Positions 18,138 to 26,960 of a stretch of 50,687 nucleotides of DNA are shown piece by piece (the first letter of the stretch is position 1; the number at the start of each line of letters is the position of its first letter). The translations under genes and the position numbers were made by a program. The DNA comes from CAYNNP01 sp964398215 (GTDB lineage: Bacteria > Planctomycetota > Planctomycetia > Pirellulales > Pirellulaceae), in assembly GCA_964398215.1 (NCBI GenBank), contig CAYNNP010000019.1, positions 1 through 50,687 on the forward strand, in the 5' to 3' direction. The notes beneath the pieces are model-generated. The model searched no databases, had not been told where the DNA came from, and saw only the letters and a list, made by a program, of their open reading frames with translations.

Positions 18138-18549
18138 AAACCGATTGACCAAACGCAAAGCATTTTCGCTTGTCGAGCTAATCGTTGTGATGGTGATCCT
18201 GGGGATGTTAGCCGGACTGGTTGCCGTTCGAACTCGCGGGTACTTGATCAACGCCAAACAGAACGGTGCGCGAACCGAAATTGCTAACCTCGTTAAAGCA
18301 CTTGAGACGTACTATAGCGTCGAAGGGCGCTACCCAAGTACCGATGACGGCTTGGATGCATTGACCCAATCACTTGAATCGTATCCCGACGGCCTGATCA
18401 AAAAAGTCCCATTGGATCCTTGGAAGAATCCGTACGAGTATCTCAGTCCTGGCAGCACGGAACCGTACGAGATCATTAGCTTGGGCGGGGACGGACGCGA
18501 GGGTGGCGAAGGCGAGGACCTGGATATTTCCAGCGAAACGTTGGGTTAA
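18127..18549 (+). CDS. gspG: Major pseudopilin
   Basis: The main subunit of the type II pseudopilus, 140 residues. The prepilin signal is a short basic leader ending in KA, followed by FSLVELIVVMVILGMLAG with the conserved Glu at position +5. The residue before the predicted cleavage site is Ala, where Gly is usual. The globular part has the GspG hallmarks EIANLVKALETYY, GRYPSTDDGLDAL and PLDPWKNPYEYLSPG, and a C-terminal ISLGGDGREGGEGEDLD that matches the calcium-binding loop of major pseudopilins. No prepilin peptidase gene is present in this window. Confidence 0.95.
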   Translation: MHFRNRLTKRKAFSLVELIVVMVILGMLAGLVAVRTRGYLINAKQNGARTEIANLVKALETYYSVEGRYPSTDDGLDALTQSLESYPDGLIKKVPLDPWKNPYEYLSPGSTEPYEIISLGGDGREGGEGEDLDISSETLG

Positions 18550-18552
18550 AAA

Positions 18553-19023
18553 ATGCGAGGTGCCTTTACGCTAATCGAACTGGTCGTTGTGCTGGTGATC
18601 TTGTCTTTGCTCTCAGGACTTGTGGCGTTTTCGCTAAGCGGGACAACCGACAATTATCGCATGTCTCAGGCTGTCGAAACTTTTGAACTGTTCGACGCGC
18701 GGGCTAGGAGAACTGCACGATACAATCAGACGCCGATCGTTGCATCGATCGATTCGTCGAATCGTATACTTCGGGTACAAAACACAAACAGCGTCAAAAT
18801 CGCTTCGTTCAATCTGCCACGGCAAGTAGAAATCGACGAAGTCCGATACTCAGCGCCAAGCGACCAAGGAAAGTTACTCGTCAATTCACGCGGCGTTTCG
18901 AATTCGTATGCAGTTCGTTTGCGACGGGGAAAACTGAATACTTGGATCCTGGTTATCGGCGGCAGCGGACAGATTCTCAAGTCGGTTTCGGAGAACAAGG
19001 TCAATGCGATCCTGTCGATGTAA
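18553..19023 (+). CDS. gspH: Minor pseudopilin, GspH-like
   Basis: A 156-residue pseudopilin starting 3 bases after gspG. The prepilin motif is RGAFTLIELVVVLVILSLLSG, starting just after a three-residue leader, with Glu at +5 and Ala before the cut. The remainder is beta-rich (IVASIDSSNRILRVQN, AVRLRRGKLNTWILVIGG) like GspH. Assignment as GspH rests on its order after gspG and its size; minor pseudopilins diverge strongly. It overlaps the next gene by 20 bases. Confidence 0.85.
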   Translation: MRGAFTLIELVVVLVILSLLSGLVAFSLSGTTDNYRMSQAVETFELFDARARRTARYNQTPIVASIDSSNRILRVQNTNSVKIASFNLPRQVEIDEVRYSAPSDQGKLLVNSRGVSNSYAVRLRRGKLNTWILVIGGSGQILKSVSENKVNAILSM

Positions 19024-19408
19024 CACGACTGTTCAACCACAACGAAACGGCTTGACCTTGATCGAGATCGTTGTGGGACTTGTGATCATGGCGAGCGTGC
19101 TGGCGTCTAGCTTGATCGCGTTTTCTGCGCACCGGCGGCAACTACGGCATGCAGAACAACGCATCGAAGCCGTCGCAATCGCTGATGAATTGCTGCTGCT
19201 ACTGAGCGGCCAAGTAGACGGTTTCCCCATCAGTGGCCGTGGCACCATCGCAGGCAAACCTCAGTGGTTTTGGCAAACATCGATTGTCGGAACCACCTCG
19301 CCGATGGACGTTCCACTCCAAGTAATCCGATTACGCATCATTGAAACCCAACAAGACGGCCAACAGAAACTACTGACTTCCGTCGACGTTGTGGAGTCAG
19401 GAATATGA
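19004..19408 (+). CDS. gspI: Minor pseudopilin, GspI-like
   Basis: A 134-residue pseudopilin. Its prepilin site is QRNGLTLIEIVVGLVIMASV, with the usual Gly before the cut and Glu at +5. The short C-terminal domain fits GspI. The ATG at 19004 lies 20 bases inside the preceding gene. Its end overlaps the next gene by ATGA. The GspI name is based on position and size. Confidence 0.83.
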   Translation: MRSCRCNTTVQPQRNGLTLIEIVVGLVIMASVLASSLIAFSAHRRQLRHAEQRIEAVAIADELLLLLSGQVDGFPISGRGTIAGKPQWFWQTSIVGTTSPMDVPLQVIRLRIIETQQDGQQKLLTSVDVVESGI

Positions 19409-19956
19409 GATCACGAACAGCATTTACGCTCATTGAACTGGTTGTTTCGGCGATCTTAGCGTCGATGCTTTTTGTTGCACTCATGAATATCGTCTGGGCA
19501 GCCCATCAAGATGTTCGACAGTTGAAGGTTGCTGATCGCGATCTCGCTTCGAATACAATTTTGGTCGACCAAATGCGTTTGGATTTTCAAAATGCAAGAG
19601 GCATGCTGGCGGCACCAGGAAAAATCACGCTGAATGGTTTTCTGTCACGCGACCAACGAACTTTGCAACCCACCTATCGGCTCGGCAGGGTCCAGTACTC
19701 GATCACGCCATTTGGCGAAGATGGTTTATTGGTCCGCGAGTCGATTTCGAATAGTGGTACAACGCTGCAGCCGATGTGGGTTGGGATTGCCAGCATGCAA
19801 GTAGAACCCTTGGTGTTCGCCAATCGATCCGAGCAAGATTTGCCGGATCCGGCAGCAGCCGATCTGCCCGATGTGCCCTTCAGTTTTCGGATTACAATTC
19901 GTGACCGAAATGGAAAAGCTATTTGGCAAGAGGTTGTGAACCATCATGCCATATAA
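19405..19956 (+). CDS. gspJ: Minor pseudopilin, GspJ-like
   Basis: A 183-residue pseudopilin with the site RTAFTLIELVVSAILASMLF (Ala before the cut, Glu at +5). The larger globular domain contains segments such as VDQMRLDFQNARGML and FSFRITIRDRNGKAIWQEVV, as in GspJ. It overlaps gspI by 4 bases and gspK by 11 bases. It is expected to sit at the pseudopilus tip with the I and K subunits. Confidence 0.85.
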   Translation: MRSRTAFTLIELVVSAILASMLFVALMNIVWAAHQDVRQLKVADRDLASNTILVDQMRLDFQNARGMLAAPGKITLNGFLSRDQRTLQPTYRLGRVQYSITPFGEDGLLVRESISNSGTTLQPMWVGIASMQVEPLVFANRSEQDLPDPAAADLPDVPFSFRITIRDRNGKAIWQEVVNHHAI

Positions 19957-20905
19957 AGCAAATAAACAGCGGAAACCGAAACGGCAAGCGTACGTATTGA
20001 TGATCGTGCTCGCGGCATCGATCTTGGTAATCACGACACTCAGCACCTTGGCAAAGATAAGTTTGCGTCGCGCAGTCGCCGCTGTCGATGCTGAGCGATC
20101 GTTGCAAAAGCGTTGGGGGTCGATGACGTTGGAGCGAGCGATATTAAAACAAGCGCCAACCATTTTTGAAAAACGATTGGAGCAACACCGGCAACTTTCG
20201 CCGGAACTGCCACCGCCAATTCCGATGATCAGAGATGCAGTCACGATCCATGGAATCACCTATGATGTCTTGCTAGGAGACGAAGACGCGAAGGTCAATT
20301 TGAATTCGGTTTTTCATCAAGTCGGCGCGACACAAACGCAAGCGACAATCGGACAGTTGACTGACGGTGCAGCGGCTGGCTCAATCACGCTGCAGCCAGC
20401 GACAACGCCTCAGGCTATTCGCGACCGCGACACCGAACGGTCCGGCGATGAAGCAGAGATAGAAGAACCTGGATTTCCAGACGCATTTCGCAGTTGGGGC
20501 GAGGTGTTTGACGCCAGCAAGTTAGAATCTATCATTGGAGCCGACGTTGCCCTTCCAAACGTTACAACACGCATCTCTTGTTGGGGATCAGGCAGATTGA
20601 ATTTGTCCAGAGCCGCGGATGATTCAATCATTTCGGTTGCCAGCGTTATCATTCGCGAGGCTGAGGCAGAAAAGATGGTCCAACGCTACCGCGAAAATCC
20701 GACAATAGACATACAGACTTTGTTGCGAACAGAAATCCAAGACGAACGAGACCGCGAAAGGCTTGGTAAATTGATTGGCAACGACAGCAACCACTTTTCC
20801 GTATGGATCAGCGCCTCTTCAAAAACTGGGCGTGCGGACCTGACCTTCACCGTTAGCTTGCAGGACGATGAGGGAACGATTCAGATCAAGAAGTTTTCCT
20901 TTTGA
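19946..20905 (+). CDS. gspK: Minor pseudopilin, GspK-like
   Basis: A 319-residue protein fitting the large minor pseudopilin. A basic leader (MPYKANKQRKPKRQA) is followed by a hydrophobic helix (YVLMIVLAASILVITTLSTL) that lacks Glu at +5, as is known for GspK. The globular part has the characteristic early segment DVLLGDEDAKVNLNSV and a later helical region with LESIIGADVALPNVTTRISC. GspK caps the pseudopilus in the known systems. The next gene starts 12 bases downstream. Confidence 0.88.
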   Translation: MPYKANKQRKPKRQAYVLMIVLAASILVITTLSTLAKISLRRAVAAVDAERSLQKRWGSMTLERAILKQAPTIFEKRLEQHRQLSPELPPPIPMIRDAVTIHGITYDVLLGDEDAKVNLNSVFHQVGATQTQATIGQLTDGAAAGSITLQPATTPQAIRDRDTERSGDEAEIEEPGFPDAFRSWGEVFDASKLESIIGADVALPNVTTRISCWGSGRLNLSRAADDSIISVASVIIREAEAEKMVQRYRENPTIDIQTLLRTEIQDERDRERLGKLIGNDSNHFSVWISASSKTGRADLTFTVSLQDDEGTIQIKKFSF

Positions 20906-20917
20906 TTGATTGCTTTG

Positions 20918-21490
20918 ATGGACATCGCCAAACAACGCAGATTCATGAACGCTGCAACCGGGTGCTTTGCGCTCGGCGCGGCGGGTGCGGTTGCTTGGTC
21001 ATTGATTGGATTTGGTTCGTCAACGCCAGAAACCTTCAAACCGATTGAGCCAAACGTTCGGCAACAACCAATTGATGCAAAAGCAATTGCCCAGACAAAC
21101 AACCTGATCGAATCGCTGTCTCTTCGTCGGTCGCTCATTGATCCACCTGCGGTGGCTCCACCAACCACTCCCAAGCCGCCGAAACCTGCCGCGCCGGTCG
21201 TGCAAACGCCAGGGTTAAACATGACGCTGGTTGGCACCATCATCGATTCGCAACAAAGCCTAGCGATCATCGCAGATTCGTCTGGCAAGTTTGATGTGAA
21301 AGGCATTGGCGAATCGCTGGAACTGGCGCCCGCTGGGGTCTTGGTGGAAACCATCGACTCGGAAACCGTCAACCTTAGGTTTCGTGGCAAAGTTTCTACG
21401 GTCAAGATTGATAAGAAATCCTCATCAGCGTCGACACCATCCAAAAACAACAATCGTTCGCGCAAGAAGAATCGTCGAGGCCTGCAATGA
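20918..21490 (+). CDS. Inner-membrane GspC-like protein
   Basis: A 190-residue protein from the ATG at 20918; a TTG at 20906 is also possible. It has one membrane span near the N-terminus (about 14-35), a Pro-rich linker (PPAVAPPTTPKPPKP) and a beta-rich domain of about 60 residues (MTLVGTIIDSQQSLAIIAD). That domain resembles the GspC homology region, or PilP, which contacts the secretin. The C-terminus is Ser/Lys/Asn/Arg-rich and likely disordered. Its place after gspK rather than before gspD is unusual for gspC. Homology is inferred from topology and pattern, not from strong motifs. It overlaps gspL by ATGA. Confidence 0.7.
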   Translation: MDIAKQRRFMNAATGCFALGAAGAVAWSLIGFGSSTPETFKPIEPNVRQQPIDAKAIAQTNNLIESLSLRRSLIDPPAVAPPTTPKPPKPAAPVVQTPGLNMTLVGTIIDSQQSLAIIADSSGKFDVKGIGESLELAPAGVLVETIDSETVNLRFRGKVSTVKIDKKSSSASTPSKNNNRSRKKNRRGLQ

Positions 21491-22794
21491 ACTTGCCAGG
21501 CTGCTTGATTATCGAATCGGATACGGATTGGAAAATCGTTGCTGGCGAATTGCACGGTTCCTTTGACAAACAAATCACGCCGGTGAAATTGGCCGCCGCA
21601 GCGCTAGAACTGCTCAACAAAGCAGGGCTTAAAAATGCGAACGCGATCTTGGCTCCCGCATCCAGCTCATGCTTCTTTTGCAGAATCCCAGCAGACGATG
21701 CACTGGACTTGCGCGATGACAGTGCATTGCTCTATGCACTGGAAGAGCATTTGCCGATCGACGCGGAATCGAGTGTTGCCGCTAGCCTTTTGGTGGAATC
21801 TGAATTCGCAGTTGTCGCGATTGAAACCAGCCCTTGGAAAGAGATCGCCGATGCACTCGAAGCGGTTGACATTCAAGTCCACGCAATCGTTCCCGCAACA
21901 GCATTGGCTGCGCGGGCGTTTTGCGAATTGACAGATACTCAGTCCGACGATGAATTGATTTTTCACGAACAGGGTAACTTGGACGCTGTCCGCGTCGATG
22001 GGAAACGAAATGAGATCGTTCGGTGGAAGCACCTTGCTTTGAACGAAAAAGCAATCCATCGACACCGGGTCATTTCAAATACCGCACCACTAAGAACGAT
22101 TTTGATCGAGGTGCCTCAACAAGCTCAGCGGCTGTTTGCGTCCTCGGATGCACACGTTCAAATTGCGAACCAAGACCTTCAGACGCTCGTGGTTCACGGG
22201 GCCAGCATCGCGTTGGAAGATCAATCAAAAATCGCGTATGACTTACGACGTGGTTGGCTTGCTGCTGGAGATCCTCTTCGCGCGATAAGCCGACAGCTTG
22301 GATGGCTTCTGGCTGCGGTTGCTATCTTCGTACTGGCCGTCGCGCTGGCTGGCTGGTGGCGAAAGCACCGAATCGAAACCGAGATCGCCAGTATTCGGCA
22401 GCAGCAAACCAGTACTTTCAAAGAGGCTTTTCCGGAGAGCCGCAGTCGGGCGATCCTGCGGCACGTACGTAGTGAGCACGCAAAAGTGCTAGGTTCATGG
22501 GGCCAGGACAAGGATGTTCGAATTCCAACATCGGCACCATCAGTGCTGCGAAAGTTAATCATGGCATTGCCAAATGACGTTCGCTATCAGGTCTCGCGAA
22601 TTCAAGTCCGCGATGGCGAAGTGGAACTCACGATTCGGGCAAGGGATACCATCAGCGTTGGCAAAATTGCGTCTTCGCTATCAGAAGTAGGCTTTGAAGT
22701 TTCGCCGCCGGGTACCGTGCAATTGAGCCCCGGAACAATCGAGTCGACATTGAAAGCAAAGTTTGACGCCGCGAACAACGAGGATTCCGCATGA
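21487..22794 (+). CDS. gspL: GspL-like assembly platform protein
   Basis: A 435-residue bitopic protein. The cytoplasmic part (about 1-265) has the segmented actin-like pattern of GspL/PilM (LLIVESD-type start, later IVPATALAARAFCEL). A single membrane span follows at about 269-288 (WLLAAVAIFVLAVALAGWW), then a coiled segment and a periplasmic ferredoxin-like domain (DVRYQVSRIQVRDGEVELTI). GspL links the GspE ATPase to the inner-membrane platform. It overlaps both neighbours by 4 bases. Sequence similarity to proteobacterial GspL appears low, so the call depends on architecture and order. Confidence 0.78.
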   Translation: MNLPGCLIIESDTDWKIVAGELHGSFDKQITPVKLAAAALELLNKAGLKNANAILAPASSSCFFCRIPADDALDLRDDSALLYALEEHLPIDAESSVAASLLVESEFAVVAIETSPWKEIADALEAVDIQVHAIVPATALAARAFCELTDTQSDDELIFHEQGNLDAVRVDGKRNEIVRWKHLALNEKAIHRHRVISNTAPLRTILIEVPQQAQRLFASSDAHVQIANQDLQTLVVHGASIALEDQSKIAYDLRRGWLAAGDPLRAISRQLGWLLAAVAIFVLAVALAGWWRKHRIETEIASIRQQQTSTFKEAFPESRSRAILRHVRSEHAKVLGSWGQDKDVRIPTSAPSVLRKLIMALPNDVRYQVSRIQVRDGEVELTIRARDTISVGKIASSLSEVGFEVSPPGTVQLSPGTIESTLKAKFDAANNEDSA

Positions 22795-23333
22795 TGAATA
22801 TGCTTTCCGCGACCAAAAACCGTCAACGACTTTGGATCTGCATCGCGATTGCGGTTCTGGGTGTTTACGCTTGCACGAGTGTTCTGGATGCCTGGGATGC
22901 TGAATCTCGTTTGCAACGCGCGCAGGGAGAATTGGCTGAAATCGAGCAAAAGGTTCAGACCATCAAGAACGCGAAACAAAAACCGCAAGTTGCTGCCTTG
23001 GATTTAGAATCACCCGACGGCATTGTAAATCGCATCAACAGTGCGCTCCGCGCTGCGGGGTTGCCAGCATCAACTCTGAAAAATCAAAACTCGGCCGAGC
23101 CAACTCGGATCGCGAAGAGTGAATTTGCTCAGCGGCTAGTAACCATCAATTTGCAAGCATCGCGTTTGATACAGATCGTCAAGTTCTGCGACGCACTGCG
23201 AGACGAAGAAACCGGTTCGACCGTCCGCGATATTGTTTTGTCCATCCCGCGCGGGTCGGGCACTGGCAATCAGGAGAACTGGGACGCGGAGCTGGTCTTG
23301 ACCCAAATGATCTTTTCTCCGACAAACCAATAG
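22791..23333 (+). CDS. gspM: GspM-like assembly protein
   Basis: A 180-residue protein with an N-terminal membrane span (about 14-31, WICIAIAVLGVYACTSVL). A short coiled coil (LQRAQGELAEIEQKVQTI) and a periplasmic domain with a PilO/GspM-like pattern (VTINLQASRLIQIVKFCDAL) follow. It is expected to pair with the GspL-like protein encoded just upstream, with which it overlaps by 4 bases. It is the last gene of the tightly overlapping part of the secretion operon. Confidence 0.8.
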   Translation: MMNMLSATKNRQRLWICIAIAVLGVYACTSVLDAWDAESRLQRAQGELAEIEQKVQTIKNAKQKPQVAALDLESPDGIVNRINSALRAAGLPASTLKNQNSAEPTRIAKSEFAQRLVTINLQASRLIQIVKFCDALRDEETGSTVRDIVLSIPRGSGTGNQENWDAELVLTQMIFSPTNQ

Positions 23334-23443
23334 ACTCCATCGAGTTATGCGCGGACAAAGGCCTTGTCATTCGCATTTTTTGCTAGCACAGCTGCCGCTC
23401 CGACACCGGCACATTCCATGGAAACAACTTAGTCGCGTCACGG

Positions 23444-24298
23444 ATGAAGCGAGTTGACCTTAGCGGTACTGCATGCATCATGATAGCCATCATGGTTGTG
23501 ATGCTTGCTGGCTGCACGCAACTGCAGCACTCCAACGGTTCGGTTGTGCAAGTTCAAACATCGCAAAACCCAGCACGCGCCATCCGGCTGACCGAAGCGG
23601 GGATCAAGTCGCTTGGCAGAGGAGCGACCGAAGACGCTTCGCGAAAGTTCACCGCCGCAATCGCGTCCGACGAAACCTACGGACCAGCACACAACAACCT
23701 TGGGTTGATGCATTACGAACAAGGCGACTTGTACCAAGCAGTCTTGTCGTTCGAACGGGCAATGGAATTCAGCCCCCACGATCCTACGGTCTACTACAAC
23801 CTTGGCCTTGCGCTCGAGTCAGCAGGCAAGACCTATGAAGCACTGGACCTTTACCAGCAGGCTGTGGAACTTGATGGAACCAACCCAAATTTCTTGGGCA
23901 ATCTTGTTCGTCTACGAATCCGAATGGGTGAAAGCGACGAGAGCGTTCGGTCACAACTGAAAGACTTGGTTTTGATCGAGGATCGACCTGAGTGGAGAGC
24001 GTGGGCCGACAAGCAACTGAGTCTGGACTTGAACCCGCAACTTGACCGAGGTCCGGACGCTCCGGACTTCAACCGAGAGCTGGAACAATCCGGCACTGGT
24101 CGCTCGAACGGAAAACGCGTGATCGATTTATCATTGGATGATAATCAACCTGAATTCGAGAATCAAAATACTGTGACTGAACTCACGCCGCCACAAATCT
24201 CGCGTTCCAATCTACTGCCCGAGCCAGTAAAAACACTGAACGAAATCCAAATCCAAGACGCCTCTGACTTGTCAACGGAAGACTATTTCAGAGAATAG
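23444..24298 (+). CDS. TPR lipoprotein
   Basis: A 284-residue predicted lipoprotein. The signal peptide ends in the lipobox MLAGC (Cys24). At least three tetratricopeptide repeats lie at about 55-160 (AHNNLGLMHYEQGDLYQAVL, then VYYNLGLALESAGKTYEALD and a third). The C-terminal part is acidic and Asn/Gln-rich and probably disordered. It starts 110 bases after gspM. Lipoproteins with TPRs act as pilotins for secretins in type IV pilus systems (PilF/PilW), so a role in secretin assembly is an attractive but unproven inference from location. Confidence 0.82.
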   Translation: MKRVDLSGTACIMIAIMVVMLAGCTQLQHSNGSVVQVQTSQNPARAIRLTEAGIKSLGRGATEDASRKFTAAIASDETYGPAHNNLGLMHYEQGDLYQAVLSFERAMEFSPHDPTVYYNLGLALESAGKTYEALDLYQQAVELDGTNPNFLGNLVRLRIRMGESDESVRSQLKDLVLIEDRPEWRAWADKQLSLDLNPQLDRGPDAPDFNRELEQSGTGRSNGKRVIDLSLDDNQPEFENQNTVTELTPPQISRSNLLPEPVKTLNEIQIQDASDLSTEDYFRE

Positions 24299-24378
24299 CG
24301 TTTCGAAGCGGCCGATTCGGTCCGAACGCCCTTCACTTTCCTGTGCCGTTCTATCCGTTGCCTTCGCCAATCTGACCA

Positions 24379-25575
24379 TTGACCGCTATTAAAACCTATC
24401 GCGCTAGATGGATTTTCCCGATCTCGTCCCCGCCAATCGAAGGCGGTTGGGTGCAAGTGGATGACCAGCAGCAGGTATTGGCGGTGGGCAACTCGGATCC
24501 ACCGCCACAATCGATTGACCTAGGCAATGTTGCGTTATTGCCAGGTTTGGTGAATGCTCATACTCATCTTGAATTCAGTGATTGCGAACAACCGATCGGC
24601 ACTCCAGGCATGGAGCTTGCGAGCTGGATCGGGCACGTTGTTTCGCAACGTGGAGCCGCAACGCAAAAGCAAAAGCTTGATGCGATCGAACTTGGGCTTC
24701 GCGAGTCCATGAATTCAGGAACTTGCCTGATTGGTGAAATTTGCACGCCGCCACTGCAGTATCCAACTGGGAATCAACAGCCACAAGTGTATTGTTTTGC
24801 AGAGGTGCTTGGCCTGAGCAAGGAACGGTACCAAGAACGGATGGACGCGTCATACCAACAATTTGAAACTCGCCCCACGTCCACCGGCTGGAGTCCACAT
24901 GCACCCTATTCGACCAATCCACAAGCAGTGCAGTGGTGCATTGATCGGGCGATCCAGCACAACCAAGCGATTGCAATGCACGTTGCCGAATCGCCAGCCG
25001 AGCGGGAACTTATCGCAGATGGCAGTGGGCCGTTTCGCGTGGCACTCGAAAGCTTGGGGGCGTGGCGACCTGATTTATTTCCACGTGGCGACAACTCAAT
25101 CGAATCATTGATTCAACAACTTGCCCAAGCCCCTCGGGCGCTATTGGTTCATGGAAATGATTTGCAGGGCACCGAGATCGACCTGATTGCTGAACACCAA
25201 AATTTGACAGTTGTCTTTTGCCCGCGCACCCATGCATTTTTTGGTCATGATCGGCATCCAATTGACAGGCTTTTGCATCAGGGTATTCGGGTTGCACTGG
25301 GAACGGATTCACGAGCGAGCAATCCGGACTTGAACTTATGGCGAGAAGTCCAGCATGTTCTGAACCATCGGCCCGACATAGCACCAAGTTGTGCATTGGC
25401 GATGGCGACGCTGAATGGAGCTGATGCGATTGGAGTTCAATCGCTGGGAAAAATCCGCCCTGGCACCAACGCGATCTTTGGTATGGTCAGGACAGAAGCG
25501 AGCACGCTGGACCAGGTTTATGCTGACCTCGCTTGTAATGACTATGTTCCAGTTGCTGGAACAAGAACTGACTAG
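24379..25575 (+). CDS. Amidohydrolase, cytosine/S-adenosylhomocysteine deaminase type
   Basis: A cytoplasmic metal-dependent hydrolase of 398 residues in the amidohydrolase superfamily, closest by eye to the TrzA/MtaD-like deaminase and chlorohydrolase group. Metal ligands are HTH in PGLVNAHTHLEFSD, the His in AMHVAESPAE, the His in LLVHGNDLQG and the Asp in VALGTDSRASNPD. The small composite beta-sandwich is formed by both termini, including GKIRPGTNAIFGMVR. The start is a TTG at 24379; no suitable ATG precedes the first strand. The substrate is unknown. Its stop codon overlaps that of the convergent MCE gene by 4 bases. Confidence 0.88.
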   Translation: MTAIKTYRARWIFPISSPPIEGGWVQVDDQQQVLAVGNSDPPPQSIDLGNVALLPGLVNAHTHLEFSDCEQPIGTPGMELASWIGHVVSQRGAATQKQKLDAIELGLRESMNSGTCLIGEICTPPLQYPTGNQQPQVYCFAEVLGLSKERYQERMDASYQQFETRPTSTGWSPHAPYSTNPQAVQWCIDRAIQHNQAIAMHVAESPAERELIADGSGPFRVALESLGAWRPDLFPRGDNSIESLIQQLAQAPRALLVHGNDLQGTEIDLIAEHQNLTVVFCPRTHAFFGHDRHPIDRLLHQGIRVALGTDSRASNPDLNLWREVQHVLNHRPDIAPSCALAMATLNGADAIGVQSLGKIRPGTNAIFGMVRTEASTLDQVYADLACNDYVPVAGTRTD

Positions 25576-26960
25576 CGATGAAAGAACTCGCGAATTGGCC
25601 CCGATTTTTTCGCCTGACCGTTCTTCTGATTCTGCGAACGCTTGATAGAGTGCTTTAGAAGCCAGTGGTTGTTGATTCCATCGATAGTCGTTTGCGCCTT
25701 TGAAACCGTGGTATTCAAATTTTGCATCGTGCCGTTGATTCGCTTGGCCGTACCAGGAAGGTCGTCAGCCTCTTTTTGCAAAACCTCCACAACCTCACGA
25801 CTACGTTCCAAAACGTCTTGTAACGTCAGGATCGCCGTCGTCAATTTCTCAATTGCTTCGCTGGTTTCTCCTCCCACTTCGTCAACCGTTTTACGGAGTT
25901 CATGAGAAGTCGTCTCGAGGCTTTCGGCGGCTTTGCCAAACTTGTTGAATGCGGGGGTTGCATCGTCATCGCACAGTTCAACCACACGGTCGGCGACTCT
26001 TTCAACCTCGGTGGAAACAGTTTCAGAAGACTTATCAACACGCTTCAAGGTGTCGTGAGACTTGTCTAACGCTTTGTTCGCACGAACTGCGGTATCTTCG
26101 CGGAGCGCGTCACTCGTTTTAGTGATTGACTTGAACGTCGGAGCAACATCATTCAATAAGCTTGCATCCGTAGCAGCAAGACTATTGACCATGCTACCCT
26201 CAACCGTAGCGATCGATTCCTGAACTGCACCAAGTTGCTCTGTAATCGTTTCGATCGAGGATTTCTCGGGCTCAAACTGATACACAATTCCGCCGTCTTC
26301 GACAATTGGGTGTGTTGTTACCAGTGCTGCATTCAAAGAAACGGGGTCATCCTCATTCAGAAGTCCAACGTCCACCATCCGAGCTTCGACTAGCTGGTCC
26401 ATCAATTTGTAGTAGGTACTGATATCAGTGACAGGCTCTCCATTGATTTGTGTTATGAACTTTCCCTCCAATCTTTCCCGAAACATTGCCGCAGGACTTC
26501 CATCAGCGATCCCAACAACACGTACACCAGTAGCCCGCTCACGCTTTCTTTCCTCGTTGGTCAGATTTGTCACGACCATTCCCAGCATGTCGGTTGCCCG
26601 TTCAATTTCCAAAAAAGCAGAACCTACGGCAAGCGTACGGGCGACGATCACGCGGGAGTTGGTACGGATCCGATGGACATCTGGGTTATTGACAGTGAAC
26701 TGAATCTGTACATGACTCGGATGACCTTCCCGATACTTAACACTGTCGACCACGCCCACTGGTTCACCAAGAATTTTTACGTCCATGGATTTCTTGATAC
26801 CTCGGACCTGTTCCTGATCCGCATAGATAAGGTAGACGTTCTTGGTTGTGTTCGCCCGGTTGTACCGAACCAACGCAATCAATGCGACAACCGATAAGAT
26901 AGCGAGCGTCGACGTGATAACGATTGGCCGCGCGTGCCGGATACGAAATGGCTCATTCAT
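25572..26960 (-). CDS. MCE/MlaD-type lipid-binding protein with PDZ-like domain
   Basis: A 462-residue inner-membrane-anchored periplasmic protein. One membrane span lies at about 13-31. The MCE domain (about 40-122) has DVKILGEPVGVVDSVKY and ARTLAVGSAFLEIE. Unlike typical MlaD, residues about 142-215 form a PDZ-like domain (VRVVGIADGSPAAMF, KFITQINGEPVTDIS). A long helical region with hydrophobic heptads (about 235-450) follows, as in tunnel-forming MCE proteins. It should bind and pass lipids between membranes as part of a permease complex. The ATG overlaps the stop of the ATPase-like gene by 4 bases. The PDZ-like insertion is my reading of the pattern and needs structural support. Confidence 0.85.
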   Translation of the reverse strand: MNEPFRIRHARPIVITSTLAILSVVALIALVRYNRANTTKNVYLIYADQEQVRGIKKSMDVKILGEPVGVVDSVKYREGHPSHVQIQFTVNNPDVHRIRTNSRVIVARTLAVGSAFLEIERATDMLGMVVTNLTNEERKRERATGVRVVGIADGSPAAMFRERLEGKFITQINGEPVTDISTYYKLMDQLVEARMVDVGLLNEDDPVSLNAALVTTHPIVEDGGIVYQFEPEKSSIETITEQLGAVQESIATVEGSMVNSLAATDASLLNDVAPTFKSITKTSDALREDTAVRANKALDKSHDTLKRVDKSSETVSTEVERVADRVVELCDDDATPAFNKFGKAAESLETTSHELRKTVDEVGGETSEAIEKLTTAILTLQDVLERSREVVEVLQKEADDLPGTAKRINGTMQNLNTTVSKAQTTIDGINNHWLLKHSIKRSQNQKNGQAKKSGPIREFFHR

